Shown here: positions 1-8,585 of the stretch, in pieces
Layout: each line of letters opens with the position of its first letter
How positions within the stretch are numbered: position 1 is the stretch's first letter
Assembly (NCBI RefSeq): GCF_013387455.1
Contig: NZ_VWNC01000002.1
Location: 297,001-361,000, forward strand
Length of the DNA stretch: 64,000 bases
Source of the DNA: Mariprofundus sp. NF
GTDB taxonomy: Bacteria; Pseudomonadota; Zetaproteobacteria; Mariprofundales; Mariprofundaceae
Direction of reading: 5' to 3'
Program-made: the position numbers and the translations under genes
The notes under the pieces: generated by a model
The model's input: the letters and a program-made list of their open reading frames with translations, nothing else
Database searches by the model: none
What the model was told of the DNA's origin: nothing

Positions 1-267
1 ACGGAAGCCATTCTCCAGCTGTGCAAAAACTCAGGACTGCGCGGCGTTTCAGTGCTACGCGGCATTGAAGGTCTGGGTGAACATGGTGTTCGCTCGACCT
101 CATTTCTCGATCTCTCCGCCGATCTTCCCATTCTTGTAGAAGCCATTGATGCAACCGACAGAATCAATCTGGCGTTAGAACAAATGAAATCACATCTGGG
201 GCAGTGCATGGTCGCCACCTGGCCGGTAGCACTGATGCGCTATGGAGAAAACGATGGAAATGATTGA
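1..267 (+). CDS. DUF190 family protein (3' part only)
   Basis: The open frame runs in from the left edge without a start and ends at TGA 265-267, so only the C-terminal 88 residues are present. The text GLRGVSVLRGIEGLGEHG, then a serine-rich turn and SADLPILVEAID, matches the PII-like DUF190 family, small cytosolic ferredoxin-fold proteins often encoded beside the CrcB/Fluc fluoride channel. The biochemical role of the family is not settled. The 3' end overlaps the next gene by 14 bases, which suggests translational coupling to the Crp-type regulator. An internal GTG at 52 is not the real start because conserved family sequence continues upstream of it. Confidence 0.75.
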   Translation, partial: TEAILQLCKNSGLRGVSVLRGIEGLGEHGVRSTSFLDLSADLPILVEAIDATDRINLALEQMKSHLGQCMVATWPVALMRYGENDGND

Positions 268-943
268 GATGTTAAGAAAGGTACCGCTATTTGCCGAGCT
301 CGATGAGAACGAGCTAAGATCGGTCACAGCACTTGCCAACTCTCTTGATATTCCCAAGAAGAACATCGTCTTTCAGGAGTTCGATCTCGGCGACTCGATG
401 TATGTGATTCTCAAGGGTGAAGTGAAAATCTCCACCTACTCTGCCGAAGGGCGTGAAGTGGTTCTGGCACTGCTGGAGAAAGGTTCATTTTTCGGTGAAC
501 TCTCACTGCTCGATGAAGAGCCACGCTCAGCCACAGTCACCACCATGGAGGACTCCAAGTTCGCCCATATCCGCAGACGCGATCTGACCTCTCTGCTGCT
601 GGAGCAGCCTGCCATCACCCTGAAAATCCTTAAGGAGCTTGCATCACGCCTGCGCCGTACCAGCCGCGTACTTGAGCGCATCAGCAGCATGGATGTACCG
701 CATCGCCTCTACGCCTATCTCGTTGATCACTGCAAACGTTTCAGTCAGCCGGAAGAGGATGACTGCTACTCAACCATCCTGCCCACCCACCAACTACTGG
801 CCGATCAGCTCTCCACCAGCCGTGAAACCATCTCGCGTGCCATTAGTCAGCTGAAAAAAGATGGTCTTCTGGTTCAGGGCGAAGGGCGCGGAAAAATGCG
901 TGTTGATGTGGATGCACTGGAAGATCGACTCGACGATTTTTAA
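254..943 (+). CDS. Crp/Fnr family transcriptional regulator
   Basis: Protein of 229 residues with a cyclic-nucleotide-binding jelly roll (about 10-125), a dimer helix and a C-terminal Crp-type winged helix (about 165-220). The phosphate-binding cassette has FFGELSLLDEEPRSATV, including the Glu and Arg that contact cAMP in CRP, so a nucleotide ligand is plausible. The recognition helix lies in STSRETISRAISQLKKDG. There is no N-terminal cysteine cluster, so it is not an oxygen-sensing FNR. ATG 254 is preferred over ATG 242 because GGAG at 244-247 sits 6 bases before it. It overlaps the DUF190 gene. cAMP as ligand is an inference, supported by an adenylate cyclase gene at 21.3 kb. Confidence 0.85.
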   Translation: MEMIEMLRKVPLFAELDENELRSVTALANSLDIPKKNIVFQEFDLGDSMYVILKGEVKISTYSAEGREVVLALLEKGSFFGELSLLDEEPRSATVTTMEDSKFAHIRRRDLTSLLLEQPAITLKILKELASRLRRTSRVLERISSMDVPHRLYAYLVDHCKRFSQPEEDDCYSTILPTHQLLADQLSTSRETISRAISQLKKDGLLVQGEGRGKMRVDVDALEDRLDDF

Positions 944-954
944 AATCTTTTTTT

Positions 955-1091
955 ACCACAAAGGACACGAAGGACGCAGAGAAAGAAACAGAAATATCAC
1001 AGGGTTCCTGAATTTTGTCTGCTCAGCCGTATAAGTGACGGATTGTACTCCTGTTAACTCTTACTTCGTGTACTCTGTGATCTTCGTGGTG
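955..1091. repeat. Inverted-repeat element with 7-base periodicity between convergent genes
   Basis: The left arm (955-982) starts ACCACAAAGGACACGAAGG. The reverse complement of the right arm (1064-1090) starts ACCACGAAGATCACAGAG. The arms differ at a handful of positions and both show a 7-base rhythm of the CACRAAG/RACRCAG type. The element fills the gap between the converging ends of the Crp-type gene and the radical SAM gene. No ordinary terminator is seen there. A related element lies at 37473-37673, also in a convergent gap. Confidence 0.6.
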
Positions 1092-1100
1092 AATGCCTTA

Positions 1101-1946
1101 TCAGAGAGAGAGTTTAACTTTCAGGCCACTGGCTTCGATCCTTGCCGCGACCATTTTCATCCAGCCCGCATCCAGCGGCTTCAGGTGTTTGGCCTCATCC
1201 TGTAGTGATGGACGTGCCAGACCGTAAAGTAGTACCCCGCAAACAGGAATCTCATCGCGCTGCAACTGCGCAAGAAACGCGATATAACTCTGCATCTCTG
1301 TCTCTGCCGGTGGCTGATCATCCCATGCCATCAGGCAGGTCTGAATCCATGTCGGACAGAGAGATGCCACCGCCTCAACCTGTTTGCGCAACCGTGAAGC
1401 ATCAAGTTTGATGCCGTTGATGCGAAGGATCGCCTCACTGCTAACGGCATCCACCTTGATCCACACCTCGCCATGTTTGGCAGCCATCAACGTTAATCCG
1501 CGCTGCACATCTGCTTTATGCAGATAAGAGCCGTTACTGATCAAGCGCAGCGGCACACTGAGAGCGAACTCCGCCATCACGGTGAGGATCACCTCAACCA
1601 CCGAATCAAAAGCCCTGCAGCTGGTCGGCTCACCATTACCTGATATGGCGATATCGCAGAGTTGGCGGCTATCTTCAGCCACACGCTGAACCATAAAATC
1701 ACCATTAAGCATATCATCGAGCAACGCAGAGAGCTCACTGCGCAATAGCTGCAGATCAATCTCGGGTGCTACGCCGCGCGTGAGGTCAGGCACCTGACAG
1801 TAGGCACAGTGCCAGTTACAGGCATTATTGGGATTGAGGTTAATGCCAATAGATACGCCACCAGCCCGGCGTGAGATCACCGGATAGACGTAGCGCATAC
1901 CGACCGCATCGCGATCATGATTGCGACTGTGAAGTTGTTTGCTCAC
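1101..1946 (-). CDS. Radical SAM protein of unknown substrate
   Basis: Protein of about 281 residues. The radical SAM cysteine motif CX3CX2C is seen in NACNWHCAYCQVP near the N terminus, followed by a glycine-rich SAM-binding segment (ISGNGEPT). This fits a [4Fe-4S] enzyme that cleaves S-adenosylmethionine. I recognise the general family (it resembles conserved proteobacterial proteins near COG0731) but cannot name a substrate. No extra C-terminal cysteine cluster is visible, so a SPASM-type second cluster is unlikely. GTG 1946 is chosen because it lies 11 bases past the stop of the upstream small ORF; a longer frame would run through that gene. It is the last gene of the leuS-bioA strand block. 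Confidence 0.75.
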   Translation of the reverse strand: MSKQLHSRNHDRDAVGMRYVYPVISRRAGGVSIGINLNPNNACNWHCAYCQVPDLTRGVAPEIDLQLLRSELSALLDDMLNGDFMVQRVAEDSRQLCDIAISGNGEPTSCRAFDSVVEVILTVMAEFALSVPLRLISNGSYLHKADVQRGLTLMAAKHGEVWIKVDAVSSEAILRINGIKLDASRLRKQVEAVASLCPTWIQTCLMAWDDQPPAETEMQSYIAFLAQLQRDEIPVCGVLLYGLARPSLQDEAKHLKPLDAGWMKMVAARIEASGLKVKLSL

Positions 1947-1956
1947 TGATAAAAAA

Positions 1957-2256
1957 TCAGGCGTAGGTATCCAGCAACAGGCCACCGGCAACAGGCAGGC
2001 GAGCACCACCTTTCTGGTTGTAGGTTAGAGGCTGTTGCTGCTGTTGTTGTTGCTTAAGAAGTTGCATCATATCACCAGCACGGGAGGGCATGCCGCGAAA
2101 CATCTGACCAGAGCGGGTGGTGATGGCAGGCTCTTTCACAGCCTCGACATCGATAACCAGATTGTTATTGAAATGCGCAGGCTGAGACTGCGGTGGAATA
2201 GCAACCGCAGGCGGGGAGGTATCAACCCTGAACATAAGACCTAAGGTAACAGCCAT
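1957..2256 (-). CDS. Hypothetical 99-residue protein with a polyglutamine run
   Basis: I do not recognise this protein. It is Pro/Gln-rich with no cysteines, no signal peptide and no membrane segment. A run of seven glutamines follows MMQLLK, and the C terminus is small and hydrophobic (VAGGLLLDTYA). It starts 22 bases after the bioA stop and ends 11 bases before the radical SAM start, so spacing supports a real operon member. The CAA/CAG run could be length-variable. It might be an accessory protein or substrate of the neighbouring radical SAM enzyme, but only adjacency supports that. Confidence 0.5.
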   Translation of the reverse strand: MAVTLGLMFRVDTSPPAVAIPPQSQPAHFNNNLVIDVEAVKEPAITTRSGQMFRGMPSRAGDMMQLLKQQQQQQQPLTYNQKGGARLPVAGGLLLDTYA

Positions 2257-2278
2257 CGGGGCAGGCTACTCCCGGCCT

Positions 2279-3571
2279 CTATTTTGAGTCAAACAGCGTA
2301 CAGACAGAGCTCATCGCAGCGGTGATACGACTCAGCTGTGCAGATGAGATAATAAAAGGCGGCATGGTATAGATCAGCTTGCCGAAAGGACGCAGCCAGA
2401 CGCCCTGCTCAATCAGCGACTCCTGCACTGCAGTTACATCAACTGCCTCTTTCATCTCGATCACACCGATTGCACCTTTAATGCGCACATCGGCCACAGC
2501 AGGCAGATCACGACAGGCAGCCAGCTCAGTCTCCAATTGTGTCTCAATAGCCGACACACGCTGTTGCCAGGGCGAAGCCAGCAGCAGATCGAGACTGGCA
2601 TTGGCCACGGCACAGGCCAGTGGATTGGCCATAAAGGTTGGCCCGTGCATCAACACGCCGGAGCCATCACTATGAATGCCCTCACACACTTTTGCCGAGC
2701 AGAGCGTAGCTGCCAGACTCATATAACCGCCGGTCAACGCTTTACCGACACACATAATATCGGGATTAATTCCCGCCTGTTCAGAGGCGAACATCGTGCC
2801 GCTGCGTCCGAAACCTGTAGCAATCTCATCGAGGATCAGCAGCAGATCGTACTCATCACAGAGCCTGCGCACCTGCCTTAGAAATTCCGGGGCATAGAAA
2901 CGCATGCCACCAGCCCCCTGCACAATCGGCTCAAGAATCACAGCCGCCAGCTCATGATGATGGGTTCTGATTCTCGACTGCAGTGATGCCAGCTGCGAAG
3001 CGTCCCACTCCTCATCACTGCGGGCTGTGGGTGCCGAAGCAAACAGCTGCTGGGCCAGCACGCCGGAGAAGAGATGATGCATGCCTGACTCTGGATCACA
3101 GACACTCATCGCACCGAAGGTGTCACCATGATAACCGCTGCGAATGGTCAGCAGTCGCTGTTTTTCAGGCGAGCCTTTAGCCTGCCAGAACTGCAGCGCC
3201 ATCTTGATCGCCACCTCTACCGATACAGAACCGGAATCAGCGAAGAATACATGGGCCATATTCTCAGGTGCAATCTCAAGCAACTTGCTGGCCAGATCGG
3301 CGGCAGGTCGGTGGGTCAAACCACCAAACATCACATGCGCCATCTGTTGCAGCTGCTGCTCTACCGCACTATTGAGCTCAGGCACATTATAACCGTGGAT
3401 GGCAGACCACCACGAAGACATACCATCGATGACAGAGCTGCCATCCTCAAACTCCAGTTCAACACCGGCTGCCCGCTTAACCGGATAGACCCGGGCCGGA
3501 TTGATCATCGAGGCGTAGGGGTGCCAGACATGCTGGCGTTCAAATTCCAGCCAGCTCTGTTGCCCGCTCAT
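2279..3571 (-). CDS. bioA: Adenosylmethionine-8-amino-7-oxononanoate aminotransferase
   Basis: Class III PLP aminotransferase of 430 residues that uses S-adenosylmethionine as amino donor to make 7,8-diaminononanoate in biotin synthesis. The start (FERQHVWHPYASM) and the WW pair at 54-55 are typical of BioA, and distinguish it from other class III aminotransferases. LLLILDEIATGFGRSG carries the PLP-binding Asp (249), and CVGKALTGGYM carries the Schiff-base lysine (277). The length matches the family. Its ATG overlaps the holA stop (ATGA, 3568-3571), so it is translationally coupled. No other bio gene is nearby, so the rest of the pathway must be elsewhere. Confidence 0.95.
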   Translation of the reverse strand: MSGQQSWLEFERQHVWHPYASMINPARVYPVKRAAGVELEFEDGSSVIDGMSSWWSAIHGYNVPELNSAVEQQLQQMAHVMFGGLTHRPAADLASKLLEIAPENMAHVFFADSGSVSVEVAIKMALQFWQAKGSPEKQRLLTIRSGYHGDTFGAMSVCDPESGMHHLFSGVLAQQLFASAPTARSDEEWDASQLASLQSRIRTHHHELAAVILEPIVQGAGGMRFYAPEFLRQVRRLCDEYDLLLILDEIATGFGRSGTMFASEQAGINPDIMCVGKALTGGYMSLAATLCSAKVCEGIHSDGSGVLMHGPTFMANPLACAVANASLDLLLASPWQQRVSAIETQLETELAACRDLPAVADVRIKGAIGVIEMKEAVDVTAVQESLIEQGVWLRPFGKLIYTMPPFIISSAQLSRITAAMSSVCTLFDSK

Positions 3572-4557
3572 GGCAGTAGTCGTCCCGGCCCAACCAGATC
3601 AAGGGTCAAGCGCTCAATCACCACAGGACGATCTTCAATGGTAGCACCCTTGACCAGCTTCTCTGCTGTAATAATCCGCTGCATGGCCAGAGCAAGTTCA
3701 CTACCCTTCCAGGCGCGTGACTCATCTGCGACCTTACGACGGGCATCGCCAAACACCTTGGCTGCCTGCAGTGCATTGCGATCACGCTGTGACTGATACC
3801 AGCGGTACATCAGCAACTGCTGCATGCGCGTACCCAACCAGGAGATCATCTGCACTTCAGCCACCTGCTGCTCTTTCAACAGCTGCCGCACCAGACTCAA
3901 GGCATCAGGGCTGCGCATCGCCACCGCATGGCACCACTCCTCCAGTGCCCCCGGCGCACGCTCGCCGAGCAGTTCGGCCACCACATCAAGAGCCAACTCG
4001 TCCCCTGCACCGTTGTCGTACCAGTTCAACCGCTGAATCATCTGCCTTGCCGCCAGACGCATGCCAGAGAGCCGCTCACTCATCCAGACTACCGCATCAG
4101 ACGCCACATTGAGGCCACTCTTTCTGATCTCACTATCAAGCCAGCGCCCGAAGGCCGCCTCATCAGGACGGCTGAATTCACACTCGGCCACAGCCTGTTC
4201 AGCCTTCATCTTCTTATGCAGGGCTTTTTTCCAGTCGATTCCCGCTGCACATATGATCAAGCGGTTATCAGTAGCGACAGAAGCAGCGAGCTTGAGCAGA
4301 TGCTCACTCTGTTTGGGGTTGGCTGACTTGGCATTACGCACCAGTGCGAAACAGATCGAGGGACCAAATAGTCCCTGATTACGAGATTCACTCTCCACCC
4401 GTGCCAGCTCATTGATATCAACGCGGATACGCACTGCGTCCGCAGTCCCTTCAGCCAGCAGTGCTTCAGCCGCTTCAAAGATCGCATCCTCATCCTCACC
4501 ATGCAGGTAGTAGGCGTTAAACTCAGCCGGCAATAGCCGGCCAGGGATCAGGCGCAT
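3568..4557 (-). CDS. holA: DNA polymerase III subunit delta
   Basis: Protein of 329 residues with the layout of HolA: an N-terminal AAA+-like region that begins AYYLHGEDEDAIFEAAEALL, then LFGPSICFALVRNAKSAN, and a C-terminal helical collar domain. Delta is the wrench of the clamp loader and opens the beta ring. Like other delta subunits it lacks a usable Walker A loop. The order leuS-lptE-holA is common in proteobacteria and supports the call. It starts 32 bases after the lptE stop and overlaps bioA by 4 bases at its end. Confidence 0.93.
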   Translation of the reverse strand: MRLIPGRLLPAEFNAYYLHGEDEDAIFEAAEALLAEGTADAVRIRVDINELARVESESRNQGLFGPSICFALVRNAKSANPKQSEHLLKLAASVATDNRLIICAAGIDWKKALHKKMKAEQAVAECEFSRPDEAAFGRWLDSEIRKSGLNVASDAVVWMSERLSGMRLAARQMIQRLNWYDNGAGDELALDVVAELLGERAPGALEEWCHAVAMRSPDALSLVRQLLKEQQVAEVQMISWLGTRMQQLLMYRWYQSQRDRNALQAAKVFGDARRKVADESRAWKGSELALAMQRIITAEKLVKGATIEDRPVVIERLTLDLVGPGRLLP

Positions 4558-4589
4558 GGGAAACTCAACCTTTTATCCCGCACTCTGCT

Positions 4590-5102
4590 TTAGAACCCGG
4601 ATCGCAAACGACCCAGTGCATCCTGCAGCCACTGCTTACGCAGATCCCTGAGCAGCCGCTCGCGTGATGCTTCAATGCTGGTTGGGCCACCGGCCACATA
4701 GACATCACCTTGAGTCTGGATCGGGCCACTCTGCCAGCTATTTTTGCCATCCCGCTCAAGCGTCAGGGAACCGGAGAAGAGCATATGGTACTGGGTTGCC
4801 ACACCGGCCGCATCGTAAGCAGATGGTCTGAAGCTAAGCGGCGCAATGCTCACATTCAGATTGGCATGGCCCTGCTGATCAACCACATCCTTCGGCTCAA
4901 TCAGTGCATACTTATCAGAAGCCAAACGCTGCTTCAGACTGCTGATAAACTGGCGATCACTGGTGCCCCTCAGAATCAACGACACTGTTTTCACATCCGC
5001 AGTGATAGCACCCTCACCCTCACCGTGACCCACCAGATGATAACCACACCCCGATAGCAGTAGCACTGCTGCCATCAGACTGGAAAGCAGCAGCTGCCTC
5101 AT
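4590..5102 (-). CDS. lptE: LPS-assembly lipoprotein LptE
   Basis: Protein of 170 residues with a signal sequence ending in the lipobox LLSGC (Cys about 19) and then GYHLVGHG, the usual start of mature LptE. LptE plugs the LptD barrel and takes part in delivering lipopolysaccharide to the outer leaflet. The middle shows the expected alternation of beta strands and a late helix (SIEASRERLLRDLRKQWLQ). It overlaps the end of leuS by 4 bases, so the two are translationally coupled. Its presence shows that the cell has an LPS-bearing outer membrane. Confidence 0.92.
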   Translation of the reverse strand: MRQLLLSSLMAAVLLLSGCGYHLVGHGEGEGAITADVKTVSLILRGTSDRQFISSLKQRLASDKYALIEPKDVVDQQGHANLNVSIAPLSFRPSAYDAAGVATQYHMLFSGSLTLERDGKNSWQSGPIQTQGDVYVAGGPTSIEASRERLLRDLRKQWLQDALGRLRSGF

Positions 5103-7576
5103 GCCGGTTTCACCACAATGTTCAACATACGTCCCGGCACCAGAATCACTTTAACCACCTGCATATTCTCAAGCCACTTGGCAATGGATGCATCAGCTCT
5201 GGCCGCTGCCATCGCCTCATCCTGACCTGCATCTTTGGCGATGGTAATCTCACCACGCCGTTTACCCTGCACCTGAACAGCGATAGTAATCTCATTCTGC
5301 TCAAGTGCGCTCTCATCCACCACCGGCCACTGGCTGACAATAGCCATCTCACTCATACCGATAGCCTCGCCGATTTCGCAAGCGAAGTGCGGCACAAAGG
5401 GTGCCAGCATCGTAGCCAGAACCTCAATGCCCTCGCGATAGGCGGCGCTGCCACTTGGCCCTTTCGGCTCAAAAGCTTGCAGTGCATTGGAGAGTTCCAT
5501 CTGTGCCGCGATTGCCACATTAAAGGCAAAGCCGTGTTCAAAGGCATGCGTGACTCGCTGGATGGTTGAGTGAATGGTAAAACGCAGTGCTTTCACGGCT
5601 GCGGCATCATCCTCACCCTCCATCGGAGCTTCGAGTTTTTCCAGCAGACGCCAAACCCGTTTAAGGAAGCGGTGGCCACCCTCAACGCCGGCATCATTCC
5701 ACTCCAGCTCCTTCTCAGGCGGCGCAGCAAAAAGCGTGAACAGGCGTGCAGTATCAGCTCCGAAACGTTCAATAATCGACTTGGGATCAACAGTGTTACC
5801 TTTGGACTTGGACATCTTGGTGCCATCTTTGAGCACCATGCCCTGTGTGAGCAGATTCTTAAACGGCTCATCACCGCCCTGCTCAGAACTGAACAGACCG
5901 GCATCACGCATCAATTTATGATAAAAACGGGCATAGAGCAGGTGTAGCACCGCATGCTCCACGCCACCGATATACTGATCCACAGGTGCCCAGCGCTGCA
6001 TCGCACTGCTCTCAACCATGGCTCTGTCACTACGCGGAGATACATACCGGTTCATATACCAGGAGGACTCCATAAAGGTGTCGAAGGTATCCAGCTCGCG
6101 CATAGCAGCCTTGCCGCATTTCGGGCAGTCAGCATGTTTAAAGTCGTGGCAATCCACCAGCGGTGACGCACCGCCGGTAGGTTGCAGATGGGTTGGCAGC
6201 TCAACAGGCAGCTGATCATCCGGCACCGGCACTGCACCACAATCGTCACAGTGAATCACCGGAATCGGTGCACCCCAGTAACGCTGTCGGGAGACAAGCC
6301 AGTCGCGCAGTCGATACTGAACCCGCTCACAACCCTTGCCCTGTTCACTCAGCCACTCGGTAATGCTCTGTTTGGCGGCAACTGAATCGGAGCCATCAAA
6401 CTGCGCCGAGTTGATCAGTTCACCGGCTTCAGTAAAGGCAGCGGCATCAATATCCCACTCACCCTCTACAGGTTTAATTACCTGTTTGATCGGCAGATCG
6501 TATTTCTTCGCAAATGCGTGGTCGCGCTCATCGTGGGCAGGCACGCTCATCACCGCACCGGTGCCGTAACCCATCAATACAAAGTTGGCGACCCAGACAG
6601 GCACCGAAGCGCCGGTTATCGGGTGCACGGCATTAAAGCCGGTTGGCATGCCGCGTTTCTCCATCGTTTCGATATCCGCCTCTTTGGTGGAGATTCTGCT
6701 GCACTCATCAATAAACCTGGCCAGATCCAAACTGCTTTCAGCCGCCTTCTGCGCCAGCGGATGGGCTGCTGCCACAGCCATGTAGGTCACGCCCATCAGG
6801 GTATCAGGACGGGTGGTAAAGATATCCAGTGTCTCATCAGAAGCCTCAAGGCGGAATGAGACCTCAGCCCCACTGGATTTGCCAATCCAGTTGCGCTGCA
6901 TGCCGACAACCTTCTCCGGCCAGCCCCCTCCGTCAGAGCAGACCAGTTTATCGAGATCAGCGAGCAGCTCCTCGGCATAATCGGTGATACGGATAAACCA
7001 CTGTTTGAGATTTTTTTTGATCACCGGTGTATCACAACGCCAGCAGACTCCATCAACCACCTGCTCATTGGCCAGCACGGTATGGCATGGATCACACCAG
7101 TTCACCTCGGCATCGGCCTGATAGGCCAGCCCCTTCTCCATCAACTTGGTAAACAGCCACTGTTCCCAGCGGTAATATTCAGGCCTGCAGGTGGCAATCT
7201 CACGCGACCAGTCGTAGGAGAGGCCGAGCCGTTTAAGCTGCGTGCGCATCTGATCGATATTGGCGTAGGTCCACTCGGCAGGCGGACGATTATGTTTGAT
7301 CGCCGCATTCTCAGCAGGCAGACCGAAAGCATCCCAGCCAATCGGATGCAGCACATTAAACCCGTTCATGCGTTTATAACGAGCCACGGCATCACCCAGA
7401 CAGTAGTTGCGCACATGGCCCATATGCAGATTACCGGAGGGGTAGGGGAACATCACCAGACAGTAGTAACTCTCACGTGAGTCGTCCGGATCATCGCAGG
7501 TGCTATCGATATCTGCATCGATCCATCTCTGCTGCCATTTTGCTTCAATCTGCTCTGCTTCGTAACGCTCTGACAC
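5099..7576 (-). CDS. leuS: Leucyl-tRNA synthetase
   Basis: Class I aminoacyl-tRNA synthetase of 825 residues that charges tRNA-Leu. The HIGH signature appears as HMGH (51-54) within FPYPSGNLHMGHVRNYCLG, and the second signature as KMSKSKGNTVDP near residue 587. The inserted CP1 editing domain is present (TTRPDTLMGVTYMAV with the conserved Thr-rich pocket and the GTGAVMSVPAHDERD loop), so mischarged tRNA can be hydrolysed. Zn-type CXXC pairs are visible near 160 and 470. Translation starts at GTG 7576, with GGAG upstream. It is the first gene of the leuS-lptE-holA-bioA block. Confidence 0.97.
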   Translation of the reverse strand: MSERYEAEQIEAKWQQRWIDADIDSTCDDPDDSRESYYCLVMFPYPSGNLHMGHVRNYCLGDAVARYKRMNGFNVLHPIGWDAFGLPAENAAIKHNRPPAEWTYANIDQMRTQLKRLGLSYDWSREIATCRPEYYRWEQWLFTKLMEKGLAYQADAEVNWCDPCHTVLANEQVVDGVCWRCDTPVIKKNLKQWFIRITDYAEELLADLDKLVCSDGGGWPEKVVGMQRNWIGKSSGAEVSFRLEASDETLDIFTTRPDTLMGVTYMAVAAAHPLAQKAAESSLDLARFIDECSRISTKEADIETMEKRGMPTGFNAVHPITGASVPVWVANFVLMGYGTGAVMSVPAHDERDHAFAKKYDLPIKQVIKPVEGEWDIDAAAFTEAGELINSAQFDGSDSVAAKQSITEWLSEQGKGCERVQYRLRDWLVSRQRYWGAPIPVIHCDDCGAVPVPDDQLPVELPTHLQPTGGASPLVDCHDFKHADCPKCGKAAMRELDTFDTFMESSWYMNRYVSPRSDRAMVESSAMQRWAPVDQYIGGVEHAVLHLLYARFYHKLMRDAGLFSSEQGGDEPFKNLLTQGMVLKDGTKMSKSKGNTVDPKSIIERFGADTARLFTLFAAPPEKELEWNDAGVEGGHRFLKRVWRLLEKLEAPMEGEDDAAAVKALRFTIHSTIQRVTHAFEHGFAFNVAIAAQMELSNALQAFEPKGPSGSAAYREGIEVLATMLAPFVPHFACEIGEAIGMSEMAIVSQWPVVDESALEQNEITIAVQVQGKRRGEITIAKDAGQDEAMAAARADASIAKWLENMQVVKVILVPGRMLNIVVKPA

Positions 7577-7648
7577 CTGCTATCACTCCCAAGGCCTTTC
7601 AGGCCGCAATATAAGAATCCGGATAATGAGGGCATCACCCCATAATGA

Positions 7649-7679
7649 AAAGAGGCAGTCCCATCGGGACTGCCTCTTT
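7649..7679 (-). terminator. Terminator hairpin after rpoH
   Basis: Perfect 14-base arms (7649-7662 and 7666-7679, AAAGAGGCAGTCCC) around a 3-base loop. On the minus strand the stem runs into a short T run. It separates rpoH from leuS, so leuS probably has its own promoter within 7577-7648. Confidence 0.8.
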
Positions 7680-7685
7680 AAATCA

Positions 7686-7731
7686 AAAATGGCCTGATCG
7701 ACGCCATCGAAATTAGTGTGAACAGGCCCTA
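7686..7731. repeat. Single end of a dispersed repeat overlapping the rpoH stop
   Basis: About 46 bases matching the right end of the 24232-24496 element at roughly 40 positions; both contain GCCATCGAAATT and AACAGGCCCTAG. The last bases supply the rpoH TAG stop (7729-7731). Only one end is present here, with no matching inverted arm beside it. Confidence 0.55.
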
Positions 7732-8553
7732 GTTGGCTACAGCCTCTTTCAGTTTTTTCATCGCCCGTGCTTCCAGCTGTCGCACCCGCTCAATAGAGAC
7801 ACCGAAATCTTCAGCAAGATCTTTCAGTGTTGCAGGCTCTTCAGAGATGTGACGACGTTCGACGATCAGGCGATCACGATCAGAGAGCGTGCTCATTGCT
7901 GAGTAGAGCGCACTCTTGCGGTGATCATCCCAGTTGCTTTGCATAGTGATCTCTTCCGGCGTTGCACTATCAGAGGGCAGGCCATGCACCAGCGCATCAC
8001 CCTCATCATACTCAGCATCCAGTGATACATCGCGCTGCAAAAATGCGTTGGCCGCCTCCTGATACTCACCACCGGTAAGTCCGTAATCAGCACCCACCTC
8101 ATCAGCTCTGCTACCACCATCAAGCGCGGCAATGGCATTCTTGGCCTTCTGCAGACCAGCGAAAACGCGGCGCTGCAACTTGTTGGTACCAAGCTTAACA
8201 ATGCTCCATGAGCTGAGGATGTAGTCGTGAATCGAGGCGCGCACCCACCATGATGCGTAGGTCATCAGGCGGAAACCCTTGTCCGGGTCAAAACGTTTCA
8301 CCGCATGCATCAGACCCATCGTACCTTCCTGAATCAGATCCATCTCAGGCAGACCGAAATGCCGGTATTCACGAGCAATAGCAGCCACACCACTTAAATT
8401 GGCAACCACCAACTGGCGTGCTGCATCGCGATCTTCATGCTCATGCCACAACCGTGCAAGACGAATCTCCTCCTCACGATCGAGGCGCTCCACTTTACGC
8501 ATATCACGCGAAAAAAGAGCCAGACTTGTCATCTCTGCTGTTGTTGCTACCAC
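7729..8553 (-). CDS. rpoH: RNA polymerase heat-shock sigma factor (sigma-32)
   Basis: Sigma-70-family factor of about 274 residues that directs transcription of chaperone and protease genes. Region 2 is clear (LIQEGTMGLMHAVKRFDPDKGFRLMTYASWWVRASIHDYIL), with the region 2.4 tryptophan pair. Region 4 ends with a helix-turn-helix (DFGVSIERVRQLEARAMKKL). The short form without region 1.1, with SLALFSRDMRKVERL at the start, is typical of RpoH. GTG 8553 is chosen because GGAGG lies 10 bases upstream; an ATG 21 bases later has a weak site. A CIRCE operator lies 33 bases upstream. The stop codon is embedded in a dispersed repeat. Confidence 0.92.
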   Translation of the reverse strand: MVATTAEMTSLALFSRDMRKVERLDREEEIRLARLWHEHEDRDAARQLVVANLSGVAAIAREYRHFGLPEMDLIQEGTMGLMHAVKRFDPDKGFRLMTYASWWVRASIHDYILSSWSIVKLGTNKLQRRVFAGLQKAKNAIAALDGGSRADEVGADYGLTGGEYQEAANAFLQRDVSLDAEYDEGDALVHGLPSDSATPEEITMQSNWDDHRKSALYSAMSTLSDRDRLIVERRHISEEPATLKDLAEDFGVSIERVRQLEARAMKKLKEAVAN

Positions 8554-8585
8554 CTGAAAATCACCTCCAAATCGATTTGAAACCT

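Noticed and set aside
2032-2060. CTG/TTG run as a CRISPR or tandem-repeat locus
   Set aside because: It is a short codon-level run encoding seven glutamines inside a small ORF, not a spaced repeat array. No CRISPR was seen anywhere in the window.
3128-3796. Open frame of 222 codons on the plus strand across bioA and holA
   Set aside because: Antisense to two confident genes; the composition (Arg/His-rich) is typical of a shadow frame.
7577-7648. T-box or leader-peptide attenuator before leuS
   Set aside because: No T-box core sequence or leucine-rich leader peptide is seen; the strong hairpin nearby is better read as the rpoH terminator.
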